Of a stretch of 64,000 nucleotides of DNA, positions 56,159 to 64,000 are shown one piece after another. Position 1 is the stretch's first letter. Each line of letters starts with the position of its first letter. The stretch is taken from NCBI GenBank assembly GCA_963759115.1, contig CAVWXT010000001.1, positions 930,001-994,000 on the forward strand. The letters run 5' to 3'. Both the position numbers and the translations under genes were made by a program. The notes below the pieces were generated by a model. That model was not told the origin of the DNA and made no database searches. It saw nothing but the letters and a program-made list of their open reading frames with translations. The DNA is from CAVWXT01 sp963759115 (GTDB taxonomy: Bacteria > Planctomycetota > Planctomycetia > Pirellulales > Thermoguttaceae).

Positions 56159-57639
56159 TTACTTCTTCCTTTGCTCGCGTTTTTTGCGACGTATCTCCCG
56201 CTCCCGCTCTTTCCGCAGCTTGGCGCGCTCCTGCGGGGTGAGCCGCTTGCCGGTGCCGCCCTTCTGTTTGGCCAGTTTTCCGCCAGGATTCAGCATGCCG
56301 CCCTGGGTGATTTCTTGCATGGTGCGCATCCGCTCGCGGATGCCCATGCCCGACATCCGCTTCATCATGTCGGCCATGCCGTCGAACTGTTTGACCAGTT
56401 CGTTGACCTCGTGCGGCTCGACGCCGGCCCCCGCGGCGATGCGGCGGCGACGGCTCTGGTCGATCACCTTCGACGGATTCCGCCGCTCGTCGGGCGTCAT
56501 CGAGTCGATGATACCCCCCAGGCGGCGCATGTCCTGTTCGGCATCCACGTCGCCCAGCATGTCGCTCATGCCGCTCATGCCGGGCAACATGCTCATGATC
56601 TTGTTGATCGGCCCGAGCTTTTTCGTCTGGCCGAGCATCTTCTTGAAGTCGTCCAGGGTGAACTCGCCCTTGCGGAGCCGGGCCTCCTGCTTGGCCATCT
56701 CCTCCTGGTCGAACTTCTCGCTGCGCCTGCTCGACCAGCGTGAACACGTCGCCCTGGCCGAGGATGCGGCCCGCCATGCGGTCGGGATGAAACTCCTCCA
56801 AGGCGTCGAGATGTTCGCCGGTGCCGACGAATTTGATCGGCACGCCGGTAATCGGCCTTGACCGACAGCGCGGCGCCGCCGCGGGCGTCGCCGTCGAGCT
56901 TGGTCATGATCACGCCGTCGAGCTCCAGTGCCTCGTTGAACGCCTTGGCGCTGTGGACGGCGTCCTGGCCGGTCATAGCATCGACCACCAGATAGACCTG
57001 GTCGGGACTCACGCGGCGGTCGATCATCGAGAGCTGGTTCATCAACTCCGCGTCGACGTGCAGACGGCCGGCCGTATCGAGGATCGCCACGTCGGCCCCG
57101 GTTTCCTTGGCGTGCTTCACCGCGGCAAGGCACAGCGCGACGGGATCTTTCGCACTCAGATCGGCATACACCGGCAGTTCAAGCTGTTGGCCCAACACCT
57201 GCAACTGCTGGATGGCGGCGGGCCGCTGCAAGTCGGCAGCCACGAGCATGGGCTTGCGGCCGCGCTGCTTGATCGACCGCCCGAGCTTGCCGCAGGTCGT
57301 CGTCTTGCCGGACCCTTGAAGGCCGCAGAGCATCAGCACCGAGACGTCGCCGCGGAGGTGGAGCGAATGGTCCACCGGTCCCATCAAGCTGACGAGCTCC
57401 TGGTAGACGATGTAGACGAGTTGTTTGGTGGGGTCGAGCGACTTCAGAACCGTCTCGCCGACGGCCTGTTGGCTCACTCGGGCCATGAAGTCTTTGACGA
57501 CCGGGAGGCTGACGTCGGCCTCCAGCAGGGCCCGCTGCACCAGTTGCAGGCCGTCGCGCATGTTCGATTCGGTAAGCCTGCCGCGACCGCGCAGGGCCCG
57601 TAAGGCCGAACCGAGATTTTCCTGGAGCGATTCGAACAT
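56159..57639 (-). CDS. ffh: Signal recognition particle protein Ffh (SRP54), two frame breaks
   Basis: About 495 residues. N domain MFESLQENLGSALRALRGRG; G domain with P-loop MLCGLQGSGKTTTCGKLGRS, VAADLQRPAAIQQLQVLGQQ, AILDTAGRLHVDAELM, TKLDGDARGGAALSVK; after a break near 56850, IKFVGTGEHLDALEEFHPDR and MAGRILGQGDVFTLVEQAQ; after another near 56725 the M domain with TLDDFKKMLGQTKKLGPINK, MLPGM, and RRRRIAAGAGVEPHEVNELV. It binds 4.5S RNA and signal peptides and brings ribosomes to the membrane. An essential protein, so the breaks are almost certainly errors. Confidence 0.93.
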
Positions 57640-58008
57640 GTCCGTCGACTCAGTAGAAAGTAATCCCTTATCGTAACGGACGAGCTACCACCTTGGCAAT
57701 GCGGTCCAGGTCCACATTTTGCGGATCGGGGCGACCTTGGCCGGATTTTCCAAATACCTCCCCCCAGATTTGTAGAGTGGACTGTTGACGGAACAGGCGT
57801 ACGATTTGAGTGGACGGGGGAATCAGGCCCACTTTTCCAGAAAGGCGGTCTATGATAGGGCTGAGTTGCGAAACGTTCCCCGAGCGTAATCGGGTTCGTC
57901 TCAAGACGATTGTGACCGTTACGCAAGCACCTTGGCCCCGATTCCCCCGGACTTCTTGCATTTTCCGTGAAGTGGTGGCTGTCAAAAAAAATCCCGTAAA
58001 TAGCGAAG
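57640..58008. other. Intergenic between ffh and DUF1573 gene
   Basis: 369 nt without a gene. Short open frames here have no features. No clear ffh promoter is seen on the minus strand. The stretch 57961-58000 is AT-rich (GTCAAAAAAAATCCCGTAAA), which could be an UP-like element for the promoter at 58009. Confidence 0.4.
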
Positions 58009-58036
58009 TTGACAGGTCGTGATTTGGGTCTAGATT
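58009..58036 (+). promoter_or_regulatory. Promoter of the DUF1573 gene
   Basis: TTGACA (58009-58014), 16 nt, TAGATT (58031-58036), ATG 58082 about 40 nt downstream; an A-tract precedes the -35. Confidence 0.6.
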
Positions 58037-58081
58037 TCTGCGGAAGGCGTTACGACATCGAAAGTTGGGGAGTTTTCAACC

Positions 58082-59073
58082 ATGTTTTGCAAGGGCGGCG
58101 CTCTGGTAGTCTTCGGCATCCTGTTTTGCACCCCCTGTTTTGGGCAGGAATGGGCTCAGAACATGTTCAAGGTCCGCGAGCACGATTTTGGCACTGTCGC
58201 TCGGGGGGCGAAGGCCGAATATCGGTTCGTTTTCGACAACATCTACATGGAGGACGTCCATATCGCCGGGGTTCGGACGAGTTGCGGCTGCACGACGCCT
58301 TCCGTGGAGAATCCGTCGCTAAAAACCTATGAGAAGGGGGCCATCCTGGCCCACTTCAATACCCCAACCTTCCAGGGGGCACGCGGCGCGACCCTCACCG
58401 TAACCATCGACAAGCCGTTCTACGCCGAGGTCCAACTCCACGTCAAAGGGTTCATCCGCAGCGACGTGGTCGTCGAGCCGGGCAGCGTCCAGGTGGGCTC
58501 GGTCGATCGGGCGCGGGCGCCGACCGGCAAGTGACCGTCAACTACGGCGGCTACAGCGGCTGGAAGATCGTCGACGTCAAGAGTTCCAACCCGCACATCA
58601 CCGCCAAGGCCGTCGAAGCCGGCCGCAGCAACGGCCAAGTGTCCTATACGCTACAGGTCCATCTCGATAAGGACGCCCCCGGCGGCTACCTGAACGATCA
58701 TCTGATGTTGGTGACCAACGACGCCAACGGCACGCAAATCCCCGTGGAAGTGGAAGGCCGGGTGATGCCGGGCATCACCGTCAGTCCCACGGCCCTTTTC
58801 ATGGGCGTGGTTCAGCCGGGCCAGAAAGTCACCAAACAGCTTGTCGTGAAGGGCAAGAAGCCGTTCCGCGTCCTGGGCGTCGACTGCGACGACAAATCGT
58901 TCCAGTTCGACACCTCGAAAGAGGAGGCGGCGAAGGAACTGCACCTGATCCCGGTGACGTTTACCGCGGGGACCGATGCGGGCAAAGTGGCCAAGACGAT
59001 CAAGATCGAGACCGATCAGGGTCAGATGGCCCCCGAGTTGGCGGCCTATGCAGTAGTGGCTGCGGCGCAGTAG
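58082..59073 (+). CDS. Exported DUF1573 protein, one frame break
   Basis: About 330 residues. Signal peptide (ALVVFGILFCTPCFG). The DUF1573 unit is seen in FKVREHDFGTVARGAKAEYR, FVFDN and the Cys motif VRTSCGCTTPSVE; a second Ig-like domain GITVSPTALFMGVVQPGQKV and KKPFRVLGVDCDDKSFQFD follow. The frame changes near 58525, where R-Q-V-T-V-N-Y is regained. DUF1573 proteins are secreted beta-sandwich proteins of unknown function, common in planctomycetes and Bacteroidetes. Confidence 0.8.
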
Positions 59074-59117
59074 GGCGTCCGTCTGGCTGGACGTGCCGGA
59101 CGCGAAAAGCCCGAGCA

Positions 59118-59146
59118 TTGGCCACTTGCGCGGCGCATGTTATAAT
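59118..59146 (+). promoter_or_regulatory. Promoter of the MazEF-like pair
   Basis: TTGGCC (59118-59123), 17 nt, TATAAT (59141-59146); ATG 59187 follows after about 35 nt. Confidence 0.6.
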
Positions 59147-59186
59147 GCCGCTGTCAATGGTGTCGCGCGGGTTCGGATTCCAAAGC

Positions 59187-59378
59187 ATGACCACGCAAGT
59201 GCGGGACATTCTCGAATCGTATGACATGCTTCCCGAAGTGGATAAGCGGGAGTTAGCGGCGGAGATACTTCGACGCAGCCAAACGTTCGCTGTGCCGCCG
59301 CTGACGGACGAAGAACTTATCGGCGCGGCCAACGAGACTTTTCTGGAACTCGATCGCCGCGAGGCAGGCCGTGTCTAG
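59187..59378 (+). CDS. Antitoxin of a MazF-type module
   Basis: 63 residues, acidic: TTQVRDILESYDMLPEVDKR, ELAAEILRRSQTFAVPPLTD, EELIGAANETFLELDRREA. The first part looks like a short helical DNA-binding/dimer unit and the tail is a toxin-binding peptide. Similar small proteins with a 'LP..DK.ELA.EILRR' pattern precede MazF/PemK toxins in many genomes. Its stop overlaps the toxin start by eight bases. Confidence 0.7.
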   Translation: MTTQVRDILESYDMLPEVDKRELAAEILRRSQTFAVPPLTDEELIGAANETFLELDRREAGRV

Positions 59379-59685
59379 TGTGTCGCGCGGCGAAGTGTGG
59401 CTCGTCGACCTTGGCATGGCTGCGAAGGTGCGACCCTGTCTTGTGCTGAGCACCCCCGTAACGGATGTGGATCGGGCCTTGGCAACTCTCGTCCCGCACA
59501 CGACGAGTTCGCGAGGTTCTCGGTTCGAGGTTCCGACAAACATGAAGTTCCTCCGCCCCGGAGCGTTTGACGCGCAGAACCTCGTTACCATCCCCGTCGT
59601 AAAGCTGCTGTGCAAACTCGGTCGTTTGTCCGCAGCCGAGCTGCAATCGGTCGAGGGCGCGGTTCGCTCCTGGTTGGGACTCTAA
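59371..59685 (+). CDS. MazF/PemK-type mRNA interferase
   Basis: 104 residues from GTG 59371 (or GTG 59380). MazF fold: SRGEVWLVDLGMAAKVRPCL, VLSTPVTDVDRALATLVPHT, TSSRGSRFEV, and DAQNLVTIPVVKLLCKLGRL. The R-P-C/V-L-V-L and Arg/Thr residues form the active groove. It cuts RNA at short sequences. A strong terminator follows. Intact. Confidence 0.88.
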   Translation: MSSVSRGEVWLVDLGMAAKVRPCLVLSTPVTDVDRALATLVPHTTSSRGSRFEVPTNMKFLRPGAFDAQNLVTIPVVKLLCKLGRLSAAELQSVEGAVRSWLGL

Positions 59686-59727
59686 CCAGACTTCGTGATT
59701 CCGGGCGGACGAAAGAGGCATGCGTTG

Positions 59728-59759
59728 GGGCGGCAGTTGAACTGCCGCCCTTTCCTTTT
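59728..59759 (+). terminator. Rho-independent terminator after the MazF-type gene
   Basis: GGGCGGCAGTT (59728-59738) pairs with AACTGCCGCCC (59740-59750), followed by TTTCCTTTT. The best intrinsic terminator in the window. Confidence 0.85.
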
Positions 59760-59931
59760 GCGCTCTGTACGGTTTCCGCAGGCGGCAAGGTCGCATGAAG
59801 CGAATTGCGAGTTTTCCGGCCATTTCCCGCGCGACGAAAGAAAATGGCGTTCTGGGAGGTTATATGGACCAGCCGCGACTCGACTAATACAGTAGAGAGT
59901 GCATTTTCGACACGTTGCAGAAGGGCCGGAC

Positions 59932-60429
59932 ATGGCGACCTGGGACCAGATCGTATCCGATCACGGACCGATCGCCGTGCGCCTTGCCCGGCGGATTCTC
60001 GGGCCCGGCCCGGACGCCGAGGACGTGGTGCAGGAGGTTTTCCTGGAGGCCTTCCAGTTCCAGCAGAGACAAAAGGTTGGCAACTGGGCCGGATTGCTTC
60101 GCATGATGGCGACCCGCCGGGCCTTGGATCGCCTTCGCCGCCGACGCCGGACGGAGCCTTTGGACGGGCTGGAGTGTGCCGACGCCGGCAGCGGCCCTCA
60201 CGAGACGGCGGTGGCTCGGGAATTGGTCGAACGCTTGCGGGAGGCGATCGCACAACTCCCCGACGGCCAGGCAGCCGTGTTTTCGCTGCGTTACTTCGAC
60301 GAACTCTCGTACGACCAGATCGCTGAAGCTCTTGGCATTGAACCGACTGCGGTCGGTATGGCCTTGCATAAGGCGCGGGCCAAGCTCCAAACCTTGCTGA
60401 ATGTTGAAGCCAAAGGAGTTCGATCATGA
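59932..60429 (+). CDS. ECF sigma factor
   Basis: 165 residues from ATG 59932 (GAAGGG upstream). Region 2: WDQIVSDHGPIAVRLARRIL, GPGPDAEDVVQEVFLEAFQF, NWAGLLRMMATRRALDRLRR. Region 4: AIAQLPDGQAAVFSLRYFDE, LSYDQIAEALGIEPTAVGMA, LHKARAKLQ. It overlaps the following gene by four bases (ATGA at 60426), so the sigma factor and its likely regulator are translationally coupled. Intact. Confidence 0.9.
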   Translation: MATWDQIVSDHGPIAVRLARRILGPGPDAEDVVQEVFLEAFQFQQRQKVGNWAGLLRMMATRRALDRLRRRRRTEPLDGLECADAGSGPHETAVARELVERLREAIAQLPDGQAAVFSLRYFDELSYDQIAEALGIEPTAVGMALHKARAKLQTLLNVEAKGVRS

Positions 60430-62204
60430 ACGACTTCTCTCAGTCTTGCAAGAGTCCTTCCGCCCGTGCAGAACTTTCTGGCGTGTTGCTTGAATCGGTG
60501 GAGGAAGTCCTTCGCGAACCGATTGCGGAAGAGGACGTGGCCAAGTCGTTGGATCGTGCTCGGCAACTCGCTGAGGTGACGACGCCCCGTGGCCGGCGTC
60601 TGACCCGTCGGCTTCTAGCCGCCGCGGCCGTGGCTGCGGCTATCATGTTCGTCATGTTGTTCCTGTCACGAGATTGGAACTCGGCCGAGTCAATGGCATG
60701 GGCCGACGTAGTGCAAGCCATGGCGAAGAAGCCCTGGTTGCACTACGTGGACATGTGGCACGACGGAACAAAAAGGGAGGGTTGGTACTCGGCCAACCAG
60801 GCGATCGACGGCAACCACTACACGCCCTCAGGTCCTGACCACGGACTTGAGGAATACGTCTGGACCGACTTCACCCGAGAGACCCTTACCTACTATTTTC
60901 CTCACGCAAACACGATCGTTATTGGAACGGTGCCCAAGAAGGACTGGGCCAACCACAAGTTCTCCGCAGCCATGATGACGGCATTTCTTTCCGGCGATGC
61001 GGGAGGAACTATCCGGGCAGGGCAGTATGAGGTCGTCGATCAGCAGCAGCATGAACTGGTGGAAGAGGGAAAACGCTGCGTCGCATATCGCTTTCGATGG
61101 CGCGATACGAAGATAGAAGGCGTGCAATCCGCAACCCAGTTCGTCGTCCTCGTCGATCCGGATACCCGGCTTCCATTTCGGTTGGACTTGATCAACCCCT
61201 CCGATCCGAAACCAGAAAAGTTCGAGCAATTCGACTACCCGGCTAACGGTCCAGAAGACATCTACGCACTGGGAGCGCCAAAGACTGCCAAGATCGTCGA
61301 CTGTTCGCTGCGGTCCGACGTGCTGCAACTGGCGACGGCGACCGTTGCGGCCGGCTGCCGGGAGAACGTCCAGTTCTCGGCACTGGTTGTTCGTTCGTCG
61401 CGGGGTTGGCATGAGGGCTTTCGGGTCTGGAAAAAGGGACTTCGTTGGAGGGTCGATTCGAGCGTGGGCTCGTTGGTCCGATCTTCGGAGGAATTGCCGG
61501 CGGAACAAGCCGAATTAGCCGGATGGTGGAGACAGAAGGCGGATACGGCATGGTTCGGCCCTTCGGCCATCTTTGACGGCAAGTGGCACTGGGAGTACTC
61601 GACGGAGACTCGGCGTCCCACCCGGGCCGAGATCGACGCCGGCGCCGACAAGGACGCGAGGATTCTGGTCTCGACGGAAAAGAAAAGGCTGTTACCCTGG
61701 CCGAGAGATTATTATTGGGAGGCAGAGCCCCTTTGCTACATGGGGCATCCCACGAACTTCGACGACTCGCCGCCCATTGGTTTGCCGATCTACCAATTCT
61801 CCTTCGGAGCATACTGTCTCGCGACCGTCGATCCGAAGCCGAAGCACGGGCCGTCGAATACGGTGTTGCTTGAACTGCGCAATCCCGTATGGAAGCTGGA
61901 TGATTCCAAGGACCACCGATGGAGGCATCCTCAAGTCCTCCGCTTCTGGATCGATCCGGAACGAGACTACCTTGTGATGCGCTGCGACGAGCTGATATCC
62001 CGGGAAGGGAAGGAGGAAATGATCGGAGGCTTCGCGATTGAGGGCCTGACGCAGAATCCTCGGAAACAGTGGTTTCCGACGGTCGTCCATCAGTTTGTCC
62101 ACATACTACCGCCGGACAGTGACAAGGATCTGGAAGATGAGATCCTACGGTTCTACTACGACTTCGATACTCCTGTTGCGGACATCCTATTCGAGGCCAA
62201 GTGA
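60426..62204 (+). CDS. Single-span membrane protein, likely anti-sigma factor with a large outer sensor part
   Basis: 592 residues, intact. Cytosolic residues 1-68 are helical (LSGVLLESVEEVLREPIAEE, VAKSLDRARQLAEV) and could clasp the sigma factor. One transmembrane helix, LLAAAAVAAAIMFVMLFLS. The outer part, about 500 residues, starts SMAWADVVQAMAKKPWLHYV and has an outer-membrane-carrier/LolA-like look (YSANQAIDGNHYTPSG, FVVLVDPDTRLPFRLDLINP), then a second region rich in Trp and Tyr that I cannot name. The 'MAWADVVQAM' start is shared by planctomycete anti-sigma proteins of this kind. Coupled to the ECF gene. Confidence 0.7.
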   Translation: MNDFSQSCKSPSARAELSGVLLESVEEVLREPIAEEDVAKSLDRARQLAEVTTPRGRRLTRRLLAAAAVAAAIMFVMLFLSRDWNSAESMAWADVVQAMAKKPWLHYVDMWHDGTKREGWYSANQAIDGNHYTPSGPDHGLEEYVWTDFTRETLTYYFPHANTIVIGTVPKKDWANHKFSAAMMTAFLSGDAGGTIRAGQYEVVDQQQHELVEEGKRCVAYRFRWRDTKIEGVQSATQFVVLVDPDTRLPFRLDLINPSDPKPEKFEQFDYPANGPEDIYALGAPKTAKIVDCSLRSDVLQLATATVAAGCRENVQFSALVVRSSRGWHEGFRVWKKGLRWRVDSSVGSLVRSSEELPAEQAELAGWWRQKADTAWFGPSAIFDGKWHWEYSTETRRPTRAEIDAGADKDARILVSTEKKRLLPWPRDYYWEAEPLCYMGHPTNFDDSPPIGLPIYQFSFGAYCLATVDPKPKHGPSNTVLLELRNPVWKLDDSKDHRWRHPQVLRFWIDPERDYLVMRCDELISREGKEEMIGGFAIEGLTQNPRKQWFPTVVHQFVHILPPDSDKDLEDEILRFYYDFDTPVADILFEAK

Positions 62205-62230
62205 GGACTCTTTGAAAACACACGTCACCC

Positions 62231-62416
62231 TCATTCTTTCGGCCATTCTTCAAGGCTGACCAACGGCTTCTCGGGCGGCTCGGCCGGGCATTTTGTGCAA
62301 CAGCCGCAACCGGGCAATCCCTTTCGCTTGGCCCAACGAACGGCGTATCGCGCAACATAGCCGCCTGCCGCCAGGATGATGCCAACCGTCACTGCGTCTT
62401 GCCACGTAATGGTCAT
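62231..62416 (-). CDS. FeoB-associated Cys-rich membrane protein
   Basis: 61 residues from ATG 62416. One membrane helix (DAVTVGIILAAGGYVARYAV), then basic RWAKRKG and the Cys cluster LPGCGCCTKCPAEPPEKP. Such short proteins accompany feoB and probably help iron(II) uptake. Its gene is downstream of feoB on the same strand, but a REP palindrome and a group II intron now lie between them. Confidence 0.8.
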   Translation of the reverse strand: MTITWQDAVTVGIILAAGGYVARYAVRWAKRKGLPGCGCCTKCPAEPPEKPLVSLEEWPKE

Positions 62417-62460
62417 CGGTTCTTGCACCTTGTTCCCACGCAGAGAGCGTGTGAACTTAT

Positions 62461-62529
62461 TGTGGGAGGCGACTCCAGTCGCCGAATTTCCGGTGTTTCG
62501 CCGCACGATCGGCGACTGGAGTCGCCTCC
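62461..62529. repeat. REP palindrome, family GTGGGAGGCGACTCC, copy 3
   Basis: Same arms as at 51831 and 53049, with the centre inverted (TTTCGCCGCACGAT). The right arm is interrupted after CGCCTCC: two bases later (62532) the group II intron starts, so the last bases of the palindrome are missing. Confidence 0.88.
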
Positions 62530-62531
62530 TA

Positions 62532-63318
62532 GTGCGCTTGTGAGTGTATCGAATCAGCAAGGTGCAAGTCCTTGTCGAAGTTGGGTTTGAACTTCGTAAC
62601 CGAAAGTAACTGCGTCCTCGTGAGAGGGGGTGGAGAGCAACTGAAGGTGAACGGCTGGTCCGCAGGATGACGAACTCGATTCGGCCGGTTGTCGTGGCGA
62701 GCCTGCTAGGAAAAGGCGAAGCCCAAGTGACGCTGTGGTCCTCGCAAGGGATGCGGTCGGCAGACCGCGCGGTAAGCTCCGGGGGGAAACCAAACCAAGC
62801 CCCAGAGGCGGCAACAGGTGGTTGGAGGCGGAACGGTCGGAAGGTTTGATACATGAAGCAAGGAGACCTGGGCGGGTACAAGGACGAAGTTCATTGTCCC
62901 TGATAAGGATACGAAGAATCGACCGCCCAGGAGTCAGAGCGTCCATACGAGCGAGGAAGCGGGGCAATGCCCGTCGAGCAAAGGGACGCAGGAAAGTGGA
63001 TGAAACATGACGCACGGCCAAAACCACACCGTACCGCGAGTGTCGGCAACGACTAGCCACGACGGACTGCGTCAGGCACACGTAACTTGGCTCAGATTGG
63101 CCGCACCGTCGATGTTGCATGTTGGTGGCCTTCCCGTGAAGGTCAGGGCCTTTCGCTTCTGCCGATCCCGAGAAGGAACCTTGTTTCCTTCCCGCGCTCG
63201 GTTCACCAATCCTCTACGAGGTAACACCACTAACCGGAGAGCCGGATGCGGGAAATCCGCCAGTCCGGTTCGGAGGGAGGGGAGGCCGGGAACTTAACCG
63301 GCCTTCCCTACCCCTATC
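62532..63318 (+). mobile_element. ORF-less group II intron
   Basis: The 5' end GTGCGCTTGTGAG at 62532 fits the GTGYG start of group II introns. Domain I blocks follow (GGTGCAAGTCCTTGTCGAAG, then GAACTTCGTAACCGAAAGTA, AGAGGGGGTGGAGAGCAACT), further GGAGACCTGGGCGGGTACAA, GGAGTCAGAGCGTCCATACG and GAGCAAAGGGACGCAGGAAA of domains I-III. Domain V is at 63239-63271 and a domain VI hairpin ends at CCCTACCCCTAT (63318). At 787 nt there is no room for a reverse transcriptase, and none of the frames shows one, so splicing or mobility would need a protein in trans. It lies right behind REP copy 3, between the feo genes and antisense to them. Confidence 0.8.
63239..63305 (+). ncRNA. Group II intron domains V and VI
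   Basis: Domain V begins GAGCCGGATGCGGGAAATCC and closes with CCGGTTC (63239-63271): catalytic AGC at the base, GCGG/CCGC upper stem, GAAA in the loop. Domain VI is GGCCGG/CCGGCC around GAACTTA (63282-63303), with an unpaired A suited to be the branch point. Confidence 0.8.
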
Positions 63319-63392
63319 AGCGGTTTCCTGCAAAAATTGACAGCCGCAGAGCACGGGAACGAGAATACCACTCGGAACCTCACCTCTGATCC

Positions 63393-64000
63393 CTACCCCC
63401 CAATCCACATCCCCACCTGATATGTCACCAGCGCGCCGACGTACGCCAGCACCGTCATGTATGCAAACGTAAACGCCGGCCAGCGCCAACTGTTCGTTTC
63501 CCGGCGAATCACCGCCAGCGTGGCCGTACACTGCGGCACAAAGCGCGAAAAACACCATGATCCCTAGCGCCACGGGCACGTTGAACACGGGTTCGTCCGT
63601 GCCATCCCAGGTGACGCTGCGAAGCTTCTCGTAGGGCTGAAGGTTGCTTTCTCTTGATTGTGCCTCGGGCGTTTCGTCCAAGTTATAGATTACGCCCATC
63701 GTGGCCACGACGATCTCCCGGGCCGGCAGCGAGGCGAGCACCGCGCAGCCGATTCGCCAGTCCCAACCCAACGGCCTTACAACCGGCTCGATCACGCGGC
63801 CCGCCTGGCCCAGCAGGCTGTTCCGCTGTTGCTGCTGCGGCGTGGCGTGCGGGTCGTGGGGATAGTAAAGGGCCGCCCACACCAGGATCGACACGGCCAG
63901 AATCAACGTGCCCGCACAACGCAAGAACACCCAGCCCCGCTCGGCCATGCGGAAGACCACCGTCCGCGGCGACGGCCACTTGTAGCTGGGCAGTTCCATG
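63393..64000 (-). CDS. feoB: Ferrous iron transporter FeoB, C-terminal part, one frame break; 5' end outside the window
   Basis: The visible C-terminal 200 residues begin MELPSYKWPSPRTVVFRMAE (the Gate domain block E-L-P-x-Y) and go on with helices TLILAVSILVWAALYY, the second Gate block GWDWRIGCAVLASLPAREIV and VATMGVIYNL. After a frame change near 63548 the end reads CTATLAVIRRE, WRWPAFTFAYMTVLAYVGAL and VTYQVGMWIGG before TAG at 63395-63393. FeoB moves Fe2+ through the inner membrane with a G-domain that is outside this window. Confidence 0.88.

Noticed and set aside
63007..63297. Open frame inside the group II intron as an intron-encoded protein
   Set aside because: It runs through domain V, and has no reverse transcriptase motif (no YADD or RT blocks).

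Overview
The window looks like a GC-rich chromosomal segment of a planctomycete, most like the Pirellulales. The evidence is a DUF1559 protein, a DUF1573 protein, ECF sigma factors next to PEGA-domain kinases, a DUF4838 glycosidase-like enzyme, a leucine-rich-repeat lipoprotein, a MoxR/DUF58/transglutaminase operon and many short palindromic intergenic repeats. This placement comes from recognised families only; no search was run.

Layout. 0-9 kb: a transposase stub, then a DUF4838 hydrolase divergent from an ACS-type transporter, a creatininase-family amidohydrolase and an enolase-superfamily dehydratase (a likely sugar-acid unit), a RelBE-like pair and a heparinase II/III-like lyase. 9-21 kb: a second toxin-antitoxin (TA) pair, an ECF sigma factor with a PEGA Ser/Thr kinase that carries two palindromic inserts, a PEGA/SecD-like/DUF1559 protein, an XRE regulator, an IS4-type remnant, and a second ECF sigma/anti-sigma pair. 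20-40 kb: LRR lipoprotein, exported methyltransferase-like protein, VapBC, mnmG, a response regulator with its kinase, an RpoD-like sigma factor, a very large hybrid kinase, a Tat-exported phosphoesterase, nifU-nifS, an FHA protein, a sugar isomerase, sppA, and a complete REP-associated transposase (RAYT) element. 40-50 kb: small lipoprotein, MoxR-DUF58-TgpA operon, YchF-like GTPase, a DUF433/PIN-like pair, FHA protein. 50-64 kb: BNR-repeat protein, MtaA/HemE-like protein, glycosyltransferase, the ribosomal/SRP cluster ffh-rpsP-trmD-rplS-yraN, DUF1573 protein, MazEF-like pair, a third ECF/anti-sigma pair, and a feo locus whose spacer holds a REP palindrome and an ORF-less group II intron.

Two things dominate. 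First, about twenty genes, including single-copy housekeeping genes (mnmG, ffh, nifS, nifU), change reading frame one or more times although every domain is present. This is best explained by indel errors in the sequence, and coordinates for those genes are inferred full spans. Second, the window is rich in palindromic elements. One family shares its core with the ends of the RAYT element and has entered the kinase gene. Another provides the hairpin directly behind which the group II intron sits.

Promoters of the type TTGACN / 16-18 nt / TAnnnT are visible before many genes, and a few lie so close to the start codon that leaderless transcripts are likely.
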